Positions 1 through 9,768 of a stretch of DNA of 64,000 nucleotides are shown one piece after another (position 1 is the first letter of the stretch; the number at the start of each line of letters is the position of its first letter). This DNA comes from an uncultured Paracoccaceae bacterium. Its GTDB lineage: Bacteria > Pseudomonadota > Alphaproteobacteria > Rhodobacterales > Rhodobacteraceae. A program made the translations under genes and the position numbers. The stretch lies in the NCBI GenBank assembly GCA_947493745.1, contig CANLSM010000017.1, forward strand, positions 1 to 64,000, in the 5' to 3' direction. The notes beneath the pieces were generated by a model. The model did no database searches, was not told the origin of the DNA, and worked only from the letters and a program-made list of their open reading frames with translations.

Positions 1-2
1 TG

Positions 3-3000
3 GCAAACGGCGCAACCAAGGAAGAATTCCTGGCAAGCCTCAAAGCCGCCGTCACAGCCGATCCCGTAGCAGCAGCCGCCGCGCCTGCTGACGGCGAACC
101 GGTCGACCCGGCCCTGGCGGCGATCCTCGGCGGAACACCCTTGGAAAAGGGCTCCACAAATCTGGACGTATTCAACACGTTGCTGCCCCCGGTAGAGAAC
201 CCCAGCGCCCTGCCCGAAGGCTGGAGTGTGGCCGTTGCCGATGGCAAGGATCAGAAGTCAGGCGTTCTCGGCCTGCGCTACAATGGCGAGCAGGTTACCA
301 CCGTCTCGCTTATCCAGGATGCGCCCGAGAAGGGGACCGAGCCGTTCAGCGCCCTGCCCAATGATGCATTCCTCGACAGTCCGTGGAGCGAGTTGATCAC
401 TGGCTGGTTCCCCGGCGGAGTATACGAGGGAGGCGGGCGCACCGCAGGTCGTCTGGCCAACATGATGACAGGGGTTGGTGCCATCGTGAACGGCATCGAG
501 ACCGCCGGCGGCACGGCGTATCTCGACCGCCTCAAGGAAACCGGCATCGACGGGTTCGAAGTGCATGACGCAACCACTTCGGAAGGCGGTTATAGTGGCG
601 GTCTCAACGCAAATACATACATGGGTAAGCACCGGATCTCTGGTGATCCCAAATCCTGGCCGGATCATCTTTCGCATCCGAAATATGGTAACCTCGTGGC
701 CGCGGATATGATCACAAGATTGGCACAGAGGCACAACGACATATCGCCGTATTCGGGGCCCAGAGCCTATGTCGCCGACAGTGAGGGTTGGAAGGCCGCG
801 GTGGCAGGCGACAAAGTGGCGGCGCTGGTCGACGCGGCACCCGCCACGCCAGGAGCGGAGCAACTTGTCAGAAATAGGGAGTTCGAGCAACGCATGGGCC
901 TATGGTACATGACCGCAACAGGCCAGACCAACCCCGCCGAAGCCGCAGCCCTCAGCGAGAGCATGGCCGGAAGCTTCGACTACTTCAACAAAAACTACGC
1001 AGAAAAACTCGGCCTCGATCCAGTCCAAATCGGACCGCCAGAAGAGCCATATCCCGAAATCGGTGACCCGCCCAATTTGGAGCCGGGCGCGCCGGGGGCT
1101 ATCAACTGGGAGCTGCACGGTTCCGGCTACAAGTATGATGGAAAAGACGGAACTGTGAATGCTGACGATGCGGATCTCATCCTGCGATCGGTTGCCAGCG
1201 ACACACCTGCGCCGGTCACAACCGGGCAACTGATTGGAGATGGGGTCCTGGTACTGGATCAAGCCAGCAGGACCTGGTCAATCGACAAATCGAAGCTGAA
1301 AGGCCGCGATATGTTCGATGCTGTCAATACGGTCTTGTCCACAACGGACAAGACCTATGCGGAAAAGAAGGAGATGCTTGAACGCATGGGCGTCAGCGAG
1401 GGTCAGCAGCAGCTTCTGGCCCTGGCGACAGGCGATCCGACCAAGGGTATGGATCAGGAACTAACCAGTGAGGGACTGAACGGCTATCACGCACCCGAAG
1501 ACCTGTTCGTGGCAAATGAGATCGACGGGAAAGTCATCGGGCTCAACGGCGATGCAACAATCGCTCCGGTTGATCAAGGTCGGGAGGCGGGTCTGGACAT
1601 GACCAATCAGCCTCCGGTCTTGCAGCTTAAAGTCGATCAGGACGGCAATGTCATAGAGGATGGCACCAAACCCGTAACACAGTTGCCGCCCGGCGTGACC
1701 CTTCCGGGCGGCGGCGACCCCGACGCATTGCCCACAACTGCAAGGCTGCTGGCAGCCGCTGACGGCGCTCCACCGGCAGAAGGAGGGATCGGTACGACAC
1801 CTCTCCCACCTGACGCGCTGGCAAGATTCAAGGCCGATCCGGCCAAGTTCCTGGCAGAGAGTGGAAGAGAGGCCGCGCACCGTGTGCAAATGCTGGTGAG
1901 CGGCAATCTGGCCGGCGTTGACAAGAAGGTCCTGGAGAAGGCCCTTGAAGTGAACAAGGCAGCAATGGCCGAACAAACCAAGGCTGTTGAGACTGCAGCG
2001 GTTGCAGCCGGATATAATGCGGAAACTGACGGAGATCTCACCACGTGGATCAACAAGGTCAATCGCGGAGAAGTCGTCACTGACGAGAAGGCGCGCGAAA
2101 ACCTCAACGGTGCACTTACCCTCACGAACCGCATGGCGGCAAACGGATTTGGCCTTGATGCACAGGTCGGATTTCAGGACTTCGGGCAGCTTCCAGCCGC
2201 ATTGCGCACGGATGCCGACGGTAATCCTGTCCCATCGATTTTTGCCAGCCATGCGGGCTACATCCCGCGCGCCCAAATGAACTCTGTCCAACGGCTGGAA
2301 AACGGGAACCAGCAGGTGACCTTCAGCATGAACCTTTTGCAGCACGCGGGCGCTCGCATGCAGTTCAGGCAGGATGAAAACGACGCGACACCTGGCGGCC
2401 TGTTGAAGGCCTTCCTGCCCGGCGGCGAACTGGGCGCGGTCAAAACCCGCCAGTTGTCCTTCACGGTCACATATGACGAAAACGGAAAATACCTCGGGAC
2501 CGGAGATGTCAAGCGTGTCGAAGAGTATGGATACATGCATCGCCATACCTTTGATCATTTCGCCACTCTGTCGCGAGTGACCAGAGGGGTGCTAAACAAC
2601 CCGAGGGCCATGCTACCGGCCTTGCCGGGAGGAGGCGGCGATATTGAAGCGCCGGCACCACAACCACCCGCGATCAACGCGCCAGCTCTTCACGGAATGG
2701 AAGCTGTGCCTGCCACGGCTGCCATTCGAAATGCACTTACGCAGGGTGCGGCGGTGGTCCGTGAGCTGGTCAATCCTGCTCTCGACGGTTTCGATGCGCT
2801 CAGACCCTGGCTGGGCAATGGAGAGGTTATTGGCAAGGCAACGTTCAAGGTTGAAACCAACTATAGTGCACTTTTCGCCGACGCTAAGGCCAGTAAGGAA
2901 AAAGCCCAGTTAGCCCTCAAAGCCCTTGGCGCGATTGCTGTTGAAGCTGGTGCTTCGGCACTGGGCACATATACCGCGCAGCGTGTGACCAGAGAAGCAC

Positions 3001-3599
3001 TTACAGCCGTCTTTGGGAACAATCCGGTCACTGCCCTCCTGCGGGAAACAATCGGCGAGAGCGGTTTCGTGGTCGGCTCGATTGAAAGCATCTCCGATGT
3101 TGCCGGAATTGGAGGCGCCCAGCTTGGTGCGTTCCTGGGCAATGCAGTCTACTCCGCCACGGCTCTTGCCGACTATACCAAGACAAGCTTTGGCATGGCC
3201 CTTGTCTCCAATCCACTTACGCCGACGTTGGGTACCAATATCTACAACGCAATCGAGGGCAACTGGCCGACCCGGGAACCCGGACAGCAGCCGGGCGGCG
3301 GTCCGTTGCAGATTGAACCGCGACCACAAACATTCTTTATCGCGCCGGATGGTTCCATTCGTGCGGTGCCCGTAGATATTCCGGATGCCCGCCGCCCGTC
3401 AGAAGACAACAACTGGCTGTTCCCTGTTCCGAACGGAGGAAAAGGGCGGTTGGTGCTGAACTACATCCCCTTGTCCAAAAGCTGGGACATCAGCGAAGGG
3501 GGGCGGTTTGCAGGCTCGGGGCCGACGACTCCCGACGAGCCCACACCCACCACCCCGCCAGAGGACGAGCCGGAACCCGGACCAGAGCCGTCAGAATAG
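3..3599 (+). CDS. Large protein of unknown function, 5' end outside window
   Basis: The frame is open from base 3 to the TAG at 3597-3599 (about 1198 residues visible), so the gene begins left of the window; the TTG at 141 is only an internal codon. I do not recognise a family. Visible features are an Ala-rich leading part, an Asp-rich calcium-loop-like segment (DGKDGTVNADDAD, near base 1140) reminiscent of dockerin or EF-hand loops, hydrophobic Gly/Ala-rich stretches around bases 2910-3200, and a Pro/Glu/Thr-rich acidic tail. Such a build would fit a surface or secreted protein, but this is inference. A strong hairpin follows the stop. Confidence 0.75.
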   Translation, partial: ANGATKEEFLASLKAAVTADPVAAAAAPADGEPVDPALAAILGGTPLEKGSTNLDVFNTLLPPVENPSALPEGWSVAVADGKDQKSGVLGLRYNGEQVTTVSLIQDAPEKGTEPFSALPNDAFLDSPWSELITGWFPGGVYEGGGRTAGRLANMMTGVGAIVNGIETAGGTAYLDRLKETGIDGFEVHDATTSEGGYSGGLNANTYMGKHRISGDPKSWPDHLSHPKYGNLVAADMITRLAQRHNDISPYSGPRAYVADSEGWKAAVAGDKVAALVDAAPATPGAEQLVRNREFEQRMGLWYMTATGQTNPAEAAALSESMAGSFDYFNKNYAEKLGLDPVQIGPPEEPYPEIGDPPNLEPGAPGAINWELHGSGYKYDGKDGTVNADDADLILRSVASDTPAPVTTGQLIGDGVLVLDQASRTWSIDKSKLKGRDMFDAVNTVLSTTDKTYAEKKEMLERMGVSEGQQQLLALATGDPTKGMDQELTSEGLNGYHAPEDLFVANEIDGKVIGLNGDATIAPVDQGREAGLDMTNQPPVLQLKVDQDGNVIEDGTKPVTQLPPGVTLPGGGDPDALPTTARLLAAADGAPPAEGGIGTTPLPPDALARFKADPAKFLAESGREAAHRVQMLVSGNLAGVDKKVLEKALEVNKAAMAEQTKAVETAAVAAGYNAETDGDLTTWINKVNRGEVVTDEKARENLNGALTLTNRMAANGFGLDAQVGFQDFGQLPAALRTDADGNPVPSIFASHAGYIPRAQMNSVQRLENGNQQVTFSMNLLQHAGARMQFRQDENDATPGGLLKAFLPGGELGAVKTRQLSFTVTYDENGKYLGTGDVKRVEEYGYMHRHTFDHFATLSRVTRGVLNNPRAMLPALPGGGGDIEAPAPQPPAINAPALHGMEAVPATAAIRNALTQGAAVVRELVNPALDGFDALRPWLGNGEVIGKATFKVETNYSALFADAKASKEKAQLALKALGAIAVEAGASALGTYTAQRVTREALTAVFGNNPVTALLRETIGESGFVVGSIESISDVAGIGGAQLGAFLGNAVYSATALADYTKTSFGMALVSNPLTPTLGTNIYNAIEGNWPTREPGQQPGGGPLQIEPRPQTFFIAPDGSIRAVPVDIPDARRPSEDNNWLFPVPNGGKGRLVLNYIPLSKSWDISEGGRFAGSGPTTPDEPTPTTPPEDEPEPGPEPSE

Positions 3600-3620
3600 G
3601 CATCATCCAAGGCCTGAAAG

Positions 3621-3654
3621 CAGCGGAGCAGAAATGCTCCGCTGCGCGCTTTTC
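3621..3654 (+). terminator. Rho-independent terminator after the large gene
   Basis: A perfect 10-bp stem (CAGCGGAGCA at 3621-3630 with TGCTCCGCTG at 3635-3644) closed by a GAAA tetraloop, followed a few bases later by CTTTTC. It lies 21 bases after the stop and before the convergent hydrolase gene. Confidence 0.75.
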
Positions 3655-3672
3655 GGGTCGTTGCAACCGGCG

Positions 3673-4497
3673 TTATTGGCGCGTTTCGAGCCTTTCATCT
3701 TTCAGAAATGCGGTGACGCGCTCGTAAAAGCCGGTGTCCTCATGAATGAAGTTGTGGCCTCCCTGCAGAACCTCGTGGCAAGCGTCCGGCAATTTCGCAA
3801 CCATCGGCATCTGGACCTCATGCGGGGCTTGGCCGTCATGCCGGCCTGACAGCACAAGCGCCGGTGCGGTGATCCGGTCGAGGCGGGAATAGGTATCGTG
3901 ATCTGCGCGTGCGGCGAGTTGCGCTGCAAGACCTTCGCGGGCACCAGGCTCGGCGATGAAGCGGGTCTGGGCCGCAACCCGCTTTGCGATCATCTGCTGC
4001 ATCCGCTCCGGGTGGCGCTCCTGAAATGCGGGCGTCAGTCTGAGATCGGCGACCTCCAGTCCCCTTTGCGCACGCTCAGCCGGGTCCAGAGGCAGGAAGG
4101 TCTCGATCGGAAAGGAGGAGCCACCGGCCCCTCCCGATGATGTGGCGGCCAGCACCAGCCGGTTGATCCGTTCGGGCCAGCGGATTGCCAGCTCCTGGGC
4201 GACCATGCCGCCAAAAGAGTATCCCACGACATGGGCGGAAGACCATCCCAGGGCATCCATGACCGCAGCGGCATCCTCGGCATACTCCCGCATCGTATAG
4301 GGGCCGCGCGGCTTGTCGGAGCGTCCCTGACCACGCTGATCGAAAAGCGCGACGTGGAAATGCCGGGTCAGCGGCGACTGCAACGGTGTGGGCGTGGCGC
4401 GAAGATCCCACCCGGTGCCCCCCAGAAAGAGCAGGTCCGGACCTGCCCCCGCCAGATCGCTGCAGAGGGTCAGGCCGTTTGCTTGCAGCAACCTCAA
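3673..4497 (-). CDS. Alpha/beta hydrolase, enol-lactonase-like
   Basis: A 274-residue alpha/beta-hydrolase-fold protein. The nucleophile elbow is GYSFGGM, preceded by the DQRGQGRSD strand typical of the 3-oxoadipate enol-lactonase/esterase group. The likely acid is the Asp of SGRHDG and the base the His of QGGHNF near the C-terminus. The start is TTG, three bases after the stop of the dienelactone-hydrolase gene, so it is the last gene of the lacI-TRAP-hydrolase operon. With a TRAP importer and acid-sugar enzymes next door, a lactone- or ester-opening role is plausible; the substrate is not known. Confidence 0.85.
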   Translation of the reverse strand: MRLLQANGLTLCSDLAGAGPDLLFLGGTGWDLRATPTPLQSPLTRHFHVALFDQRGQGRSDKPRGPYTMREYAEDAAAVMDALGWSSAHVVGYSFGGMVAQELAIRWPERINRLVLAATSSGGAGGSSFPIETFLPLDPAERAQRGLEVADLRLTPAFQERHPERMQQMIAKRVAAQTRFIAEPGAREGLAAQLAARADHDTYSRLDRITAPALVLSGRHDGQAPHEVQMPMVAKLPDACHEVLQGGHNFIHEDTGFYERVTAFLKDERLETRQ

Positions 4498-4500
4498 GGG

Positions 4501-5220
4501 TCACCCATGGGTTTCGAGAAAGCGCAGGACGTCTGTCCAGGCCTCGGATGCGGCCTGAGGATGGAAGGCCTCCCGGTGATCGTTGAAGAATGCATGCTCG
4601 GTGCCCGGAAAGACCTTGATCTCGGAAAAGGGACTATGGGCGAGATCGGCCTTGAGCCGTGCAATGTCTTGCGGCGGAATCAGCCCGTCGGTTTCGGCAA
4701 ACGCCCCGAAATAGGGACACTCAATCATGCCCGTCAGTTCGATGGGCAGGAAGGGCTTGGTCGGAAGGCGCGGAAAATTGATCCGGCCATAGAAGTTGAT
4801 CACACCGGCGAGACGCTTGTCGAATGCACCCAGATTATGGGCGAAACGCCCGCCCATGCAAAATCCCCATGCAAAGACCTTGTCGACATCGAAACCGCCC
4901 TCTCCGCTCAGTGCCCAGTCTAGCGCGCAGCGGCAATCAAGTGTGCACCGGACATCATCGAAGGCCTCGAAGGTGCGGCCCCATTTCTCGACCGGGTCCG
5001 TTGAGACGGGTGCAGGTGCGCCCCGGAACAGGTCGCAGGCAATGGCGACATATCCCTCCTTCGACAGCCTGTCGGCCACTTCCTTCATATGCAGCGTCAT
5101 GCCCCACAGCTCGACCTGCATCAGAACAGCGGCCTTGGCAGGGGTTTCGGGCAGGGCCAGGTACCCTCCCATCATCCCGCCGATAGCGGGGATTTCAGTA
5201 TTTCGCGGACAGGTATCCAT
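4501..5220 (-). CDS. Dienelactone hydrolase family protein
   Basis: A 239-residue protein of the dienelactone hydrolase family. The Cys nucleophile is in GFCMGGRF, an Asp in ETDGLIP and a His in GTEHAFFND, giving the family's Cys-Asp-His triad, and a Glu in QVELWG fits the usual N-terminal partner. It sits 16 bases after the TRAP large permease and 3 bases before the second hydrolase, so all are probably co-transcribed. Within this acid-sugar locus it may open a sugar-acid lactone before or after uptake, which is inference. No signal peptide is visible, so it is expected to be cytoplasmic. Confidence 0.85.
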   Translation of the reverse strand: MDTCPRNTEIPAIGGMMGGYLALPETPAKAAVLMQVELWGMTLHMKEVADRLSKEGYVAIACDLFRGAPAPVSTDPVEKWGRTFEAFDDVRCTLDCRCALDWALSGEGGFDVDKVFAWGFCMGGRFAHNLGAFDKRLAGVINFYGRINFPRLPTKPFLPIELTGMIECPYFGAFAETDGLIPPQDIARLKADLAHSPFSEIKVFPGTEHAFFNDHREAFHPQAASEAWTDVLRFLETHG

Positions 5221-5236
5221 TATTTGAAATTTCCTA

Positions 5237-6829
5237 TCAGAACAGGACGGATGGAAGCCATGTGGCCAGAGAAGGGAAGAAGAAGACCATGGATAGGGCG
5301 AAAATCTGGATGCCGATAAACGGAAGAACCCCGCGGTAGATATCGGCTGTTTTCACTTCGGGTGGTGCTACGCCACGCAGATAGAACAGCGCGAAACCGA
5401 AAGGCGGGGTCAGAAACGAGGTCTGCAGGTTCATCGCAATCAGAACGCCGAACCAGATGGGATCGATGGTGGATTGCAGGATGACCGGAGCGACGATTGG
5501 CATGATGATGAACACGATCTCGATGAAGTCGAGAAAGAAGCCGAGGATGAAGACCAGAAGCGACACGGCCAGTAGGGCGCCGATAGCACCTCCGGGGATT
5601 TTTTCCATCGCATGGTTCACGACTTCCTCGCCGCCAAAGGACCGGAAGATGAGCGAGAAGATGGTGGCTCCGATCAGAATGGCGAAGGCCAGCGTGGAAA
5701 CCCGCATCGTACCGATCATCGTTTCGCTCAGCGCGCCCAGACGGGCCAGTACAGCGAGGGCTGCAAAAACGCCGAGCACAAGTGCAGCGGTGGCCAGCAT
5801 GGCCAGAGCGATGCAGAAACCGTTCCAGACCGTGATCTCGTCGAGGGTTATGCGCAGATCCGCGACACTCTTGAGAACCGGCAGCGCGAAAGCTCCGACA
5901 ATGGCCGCCGTGATGAGGGGGGCGAGATATCCCGGCAAAGGCGTCTCGCTCACGGCGCAAAGGCGTCGGCCTGCCAGCAGGGTCGCCCCGATTGCGCCGA
6001 CGCCCGCGGCCTCCGTCGGTGTGGCGATGCCCATCAGGATGGTCCCCAGAACGGCCACGATCAGCAGAAGGGGCGGCAGAAGCGTGCCGAGAATGACCGC
6101 GATAGAGACACTCTCGCCCGGATCCGGTGGCATGGCCGGGGCGTCATTGGGCCGGACGATCCCGACCAGAAACTGGTAGAGCATGTAAAGAAAGGCGAGC
6201 CCGATACCCGGGATCAGGGCACCCGCGAAGAGATCGCCTACGGATACCGGATCGGGGGAGAAGTTTCCGATCTCGCGCTGTGCCTCCATATAGGCGCCCG
6301 ACAGCTGGTCGCCCAGAAAGACCAGAACGATGGAGGGGGGAATGATCTGGCCGAGTGTTCCTGCGGCACAGATCGACCCGGCGGCAAGCGACGGCTTGTA
6401 GCCCTGCTTCAGCATGGTCGGCAGGCTCATCAGACCCATGGCGACGACCGTTGCACCCACGATCCCCGTTGACGCGGCAAGCAGTGCGCCGACAAGTGTG
6501 ACCGAGATACCAAGCCCCGCCGGAAGGCTGCGTGACAGGCGCGCCATGTTGACCAGAAGGTCCTCGGCGACGCGGCTGCGTTCCATGATCACCCCCATGA
6601 GGATGAAAAGCGGAACGGCGGTCAGCACCTCGTTGAAGATCGCCGTTCCGAAGATGCGCGACGGAATGGCCGAGAGATAGGAATATTCAAACAGTCCGAA
6701 CCATGCCGCCACGGTCGACAAAAGAAGTGCCGCCCCCGACAATCCGAATGCGACCGGAACCCCGGACAGGACTGTGCCGAAGGCAAAGATGAAAAGGACC
6801 AGGACGAAGATGGTCTGAAGTTGCTCCAT
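5237..6829 (-). CDS. dctM: TRAP transporter large permease (DctM family)
   Basis: A 530-residue, very hydrophobic protein with the DctM architecture: an N-terminal LFIFAFGTVLSGVPVAFGLSG-type segment, many transmembrane helices, and conserved loops such as GTLGQIIPPSI and FLTPPFGF. Large permeases are usually about 430 residues, and this one has the extended middle loop of the longer subgroup. It catalyses sodium- or proton-driven uptake of a substrate delivered by the DctP protein encoded upstream. Three bases separate it from the small permease gene. The neighbouring kinase and dehydrogenase genes point to four-carbon acid sugars or related carboxylates as cargo. Confidence 0.93.
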   Translation of the reverse strand: MEQLQTIFVLVLFIFAFGTVLSGVPVAFGLSGAALLLSTVAAWFGLFEYSYLSAIPSRIFGTAIFNEVLTAVPLFILMGVIMERSRVAEDLLVNMARLSRSLPAGLGISVTLVGALLAASTGIVGATVVAMGLMSLPTMLKQGYKPSLAAGSICAAGTLGQIIPPSIVLVFLGDQLSGAYMEAQREIGNFSPDPVSVGDLFAGALIPGIGLAFLYMLYQFLVGIVRPNDAPAMPPDPGESVSIAVILGTLLPPLLLIVAVLGTILMGIATPTEAAGVGAIGATLLAGRRLCAVSETPLPGYLAPLITAAIVGAFALPVLKSVADLRITLDEITVWNGFCIALAMLATAALVLGVFAALAVLARLGALSETMIGTMRVSTLAFAILIGATIFSLIFRSFGGEEVVNHAMEKIPGGAIGALLAVSLLVFILGFFLDFIEIVFIIMPIVAPVILQSTIDPIWFGVLIAMNLQTSFLTPPFGFALFYLRGVAPPEVKTADIYRGVLPFIGIQIFALSMVFFFPSLATWLPSVLF

Positions 6830-6832
6830 GTC

Positions 6833-7345
6833 TCAGTTCCCCTGCCAGTGCGGGTCCGGCAGCCGGAAGATCAGACGCAGGGATATTGCGATTGCCTGCA
6901 ATCCCACGGAGACGGCAAAGACCAGTATCGCGGATTTCAGAAGGAAGACCGCTGGAATGCCGCCAGCCTGAGCGGAGCTTTCAAGAACGCTCCAGGACCG
7001 GATGACATAAGGCACGCTTGTCCAGATGATCACCCCGACCACCGGCACCACGAAGAGCAGAAGCGAGATCAGATCGACGATCCGCCGCGTTCTTCTTGTG
7101 AAGGCCGCATAGAAGATATCGACGCGGACATGCTGGTTCTGCTGCAGAATGAAAGCCGATCCGAAGAGAAAAATCAGAGCATGTCCGTAGACCACCGACT
7201 CCTGGATAGATACCAGTCCGTAGCTGAACACATAGCGCGCAACGACCGAGAAGGCCTGCGCCAACATCATGATCAGCGCGCACCAGCCGGCGGCCTTTCC
7301 GAGTATACTGTTGAACCTGTCTATTGATTGAACAAACGCAAGCAT
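6833..7345 (-). CDS. dctQ: TRAP transporter small permease (DctQ family)
   Basis: The inner-membrane DctQ subunit with four hydrophobic helices (about residues 15-40, 50-70, 90-115 and 140-160) and the conserved VVARYVF and HVRVDIF segments. An upstream in-frame start at 7393 exists, but ATG 7345 has a GGAG eight bases before it and gives the usual length of about 170 residues, so I use it. The gene lies between dctP and dctM and should form the membrane complex with DctM. Confidence 0.88.
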   Translation of the reverse strand: MLAFVQSIDRFNSILGKAAGWCALIMMLAQAFSVVARYVFSYGLVSIQESVVYGHALIFLFGSAFILQQNQHVRVDIFYAAFTRRTRRIVDLISLLLFVVPVVGVIIWTSVPYVIRSWSVLESSAQAGGIPAVFLLKSAILVFAVSVGLQAIAISLRLIFRLPDPHWQGN

Positions 7346-7412
7346 GGGGGCTTCTCCGCTAAAGCGACGACCGGTGACCGCATGCAGCAGCACGCGGTCA
7401 CCGGCCTCGACC

Positions 7413-8507
7413 TCACACTGAGCGCGCGATGGAGCGAGCAGTCAGGTAGGCCTGTTCCGACTGTGCGGTCCAGATCGAAACCTCATCCAGGAAAGCCATG
7501 TAGCTCTCGTAGACCTTGGCTGTGAGCGGATCGGCATCGGCTGCCTCGCGCAACACGATCTTTGTTGCATTCGCAAGCTCGATCATGACGTCCTCTGGGT
7601 AGGAGCGCAGCTGCACTCCGTGCTCCTCAAGAAGAATTTCGAGAGAGCGGGAGTGATTGGCGATGAAGTCCGCAGGGTTCATGACGTTCTCCTGCGCCGC
7701 CGCCAGCTGGATGATCTGCTGGTCCGAGGCCGAGAGATCATTCCAGAGCGCCAGATTGATGCCGAGGCTTTCCGCCGAGGTCGGTTCCTGAAAACCCGGA
7801 TTGTAGAAATACTTTGCAGCCTTGTAGAAGCCGAAGCCGAGGTCTATCCATGGCCCCGCCATTTCGCCTGCATCAATTGCGCCCGATTGCAGGGCCGAGA
7901 AGATCTCGCCGCCCGGCAGCGTCACGGCGGTGCCGCCAACCTGATCGATGACCTTGCCCCCGAAGCCGGGGATCCGCATCTTCAGACCCTTGAGGTCCTC
8001 GACCGAGTTGATCTCCTTGTTGAACCATCCGCCCGCCTGGGCCGACGAATTGCCCGCCATGAAGGCCTTGATGCCGAACCCGGCGGAGACTTCGTCCCAC
8101 AACTCCTGCCCGCCGCGGTGGTAGACCCATGCGTTATGTTCGGCCGTCGTCATGCCGAATGGCACACCGGCGAAGAAGTTGAACGCTGTCGACTTGCCCT
8201 GCCAGTAGTATTCCGCCGCGTGGTACATGTCGGCGGCACCGCTTGCGACCGCGTCGAAGGCTTCGAACGGAGGAACGAGTTCGCCCGCACCAAAGACTTT
8301 GACCGTCAGTCGTCCGTCCGAGGCCGCCGTGATCGCATCGGCGATCCGCTGGGACGCAACCCCGAGGCCGGGGAATTTCTTCGGCCAGCCGGTTGTCATT
8401 TTCAACGTCCGCTTGCCCTGTGCATAAGCCGGAGCAGCCAGAGGCAGCGCAACCGCCCCGGTGGCTGTTGCTTTGAGAAATTTACGTCTTGTTGTGTTCT
8501 TTTTCAT
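7413..8507 (-). CDS. dctP: TRAP transporter substrate-binding protein (DctP family)
   Basis: The periplasmic receptor for the TRAP importer, 364 residues. The start at 8507 is chosen for the AAGGGAGG seven bases upstream and because it begins directly with a twin-arginine-like signal (TRRKFLKATATGAVALPLAAP, cut after AYA); an upstream alternative at 8576 would put extra residues before the signal. The mature domain has the DctP/TAXI-like pattern with segments such as LKGLKMRIPG and GGEIFSALQSGAIDA. It starts 25 bases after lacI and heads dctPQM plus two hydrolases. Confidence 0.92.
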   Translation of the reverse strand: MKKNTTRRKFLKATATGAVALPLAAPAYAQGKRTLKMTTGWPKKFPGLGVASQRIADAITAASDGRLTVKVFGAGELVPPFEAFDAVASGAADMYHAAEYYWQGKSTAFNFFAGVPFGMTTAEHNAWVYHRGGQELWDEVSAGFGIKAFMAGNSSAQAGGWFNKEINSVEDLKGLKMRIPGFGGKVIDQVGGTAVTLPGGEIFSALQSGAIDAGEMAGPWIDLGFGFYKAAKYFYNPGFQEPTSAESLGINLALWNDLSASDQQIIQLAAAQENVMNPADFIANHSRSLEILLEEHGVQLRSYPEDVMIELANATKIVLREAADADPLTAKVYESYMAFLDEVSIWTAQSEQAYLTARSIARSV

Positions 8508-8532
8508 GATTTCCTCCCTTAAAAAAGACACG

Positions 8533-9558
8533 TCAGTTTTCGCGCAGTGGCATGTTTGCCGTTGAACCGCGCGCAATGAATTCAGTGCGGTACTGAATGA
8601 GTTTGGGCTTGGAGAACTGCCCGCCTATCCGGCTGATCAGAGCCTCGACGGCATCCGTGGCCATCAGGTCAATGGGTTGCCGCATCGTGGTGAGGTCGAA
8701 GACGTCCCAGCCGGCCATCTCGATGCCGTCAAAGCCGGTGACCCAGACATCATCCGGTGCAGATGCGCCTACGGCCTTGAGGCCGTTCAGGACGTTCATT
8801 GCGATCACATCGTTGCCGCAGGCTATGGCATCGGGCGGATTGGGTCCGCGCATCCAGTCCATGGCGATCCGGCGAAAGCTCTCATTGCTGAATTCGGACT
8901 GGGCGTAGCGGTCGTCTGGCAGCTCCAGCATGGCATCCGCAAGACCCTGCCGGAAGCCCAGCTCCCGGTCGGCGAGGGTTGTTCGGTCCGTCGGTCCATT
9001 CAGAAAGGCGATTTTTCTGCGCCCCGCATCCGCGAGGTATCCTGCCAGAATGCGGCCGCCGTCAAGATTTGCGGAAACGATCTGGTCGCAATTGGCGTCC
9101 ACCAGATACCGATTGAAGGACACCACGGGCACATCATTGTCCAGCACGGCGCGCATGGCGTCACCCTGATGGCTTGCGGCAGTGAAGATGATGCCATCAA
9201 CGGCACCCTGACGGACCGTGGAGATCAGCGCGTTGCTGCCACCCATATCGGTGTTCCACACCACCATGCGCCGGCCCGCTGCGGTGATCGATGCCGACAG
9301 AGCCTCCAGTATTTCAGGGACGATCGGGTTGGTGATGCGCGAGACCGCAACGCCGATGGATCCGCTTTGCCGGGTGCGCATTGCCTGCGCGAAGGGGTTT
9401 GGCTGATAGCCCAGTTCGTGAACCACCCTCATGACTTTCTCGCGTGTCTTCTCGCTTACATTTGCGCCACCTGAAAGCACCCGGCTGACGGTGGCCTGCG
9501 AGACGCCGGCAAGCCGGGCAATGTCTCTGCTGTTCGCATTCTCTGAATAGGTTTTCAT
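8533..9558 (-). CDS. LacI family transcriptional regulator
   Basis: A 341-residue LacI/GalR repressor. The N-terminal helix-turn-helix (residues about 10-60) shows ARLAGVSQATVSRVLSG, followed by a hinge and a periplasmic-binding-protein-like effector domain. It is the first gene of the minus-strand operon and faces ltnD across a 210-bp gap holding a perfect palindromic operator at 9612. It therefore probably represses both divergent arms and is released by an acid-sugar-derived inducer. The inducer is inferred from context only. Confidence 0.92.
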   Translation of the reverse strand: MKTYSENANSRDIARLAGVSQATVSRVLSGGANVSEKTREKVMRVVHELGYQPNPFAQAMRTRQSGSIGVAVSRITNPIVPEILEALSASITAAGRRMVVWNTDMGGSNALISTVRQGAVDGIIFTAASHQGDAMRAVLDNDVPVVSFNRYLVDANCDQIVSANLDGGRILAGYLADAGRRKIAFLNGPTDRTTLADRELGFRQGLADAMLELPDDRYAQSEFSNESFRRIAMDWMRGPNPPDAIACGNDVIAMNVLNGLKAVGASAPDDVWVTGFDGIEMAGWDVFDLTTMRQPIDLMATDAVEALISRIGGQFSKPKLIQYRTEFIARGSTANMPLREN

Positions 9559-9611
9559 CGTGGTTCACCTTTTAAAAAAGCCACTCAGAGAGGCAATCGA
9601 ACAACTTGTCT

Positions 9612-9625
9612 TGTATACGTATACA
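9612..9625. promoter_or_regulatory. Palindromic LacI-type operator between lacI and ltnD
   Basis: TGTATACGTATACA is a perfect 14-bp palindrome with the central CG step typical of LacI-family operators. It lies 54 bases before the lacI start and 144 before ltnD, and is the only strong palindrome I see in this divergent promoter region. Confidence 0.7.
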
Positions 9626-9768
9626 TTTCTATATAGACAAGCAAATTCACAAAGGAAGGCGAACTCCCGCCCATCTTGGGGTACGCTCTGCGCCCTTTCC
9701 GACGGAGGTGCAGGGAAAGAACGGGCCAAGACGATCCAGGTCCAGGACGCGATACGAGAGGAATTTCC

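Noticed and set aside
9612-9625. TATACGTATA as a member of the CTACGTAG set
   Set aside because: It shares only the inner TACGTA; its flanks and position next to lacI fit a LacI operator.
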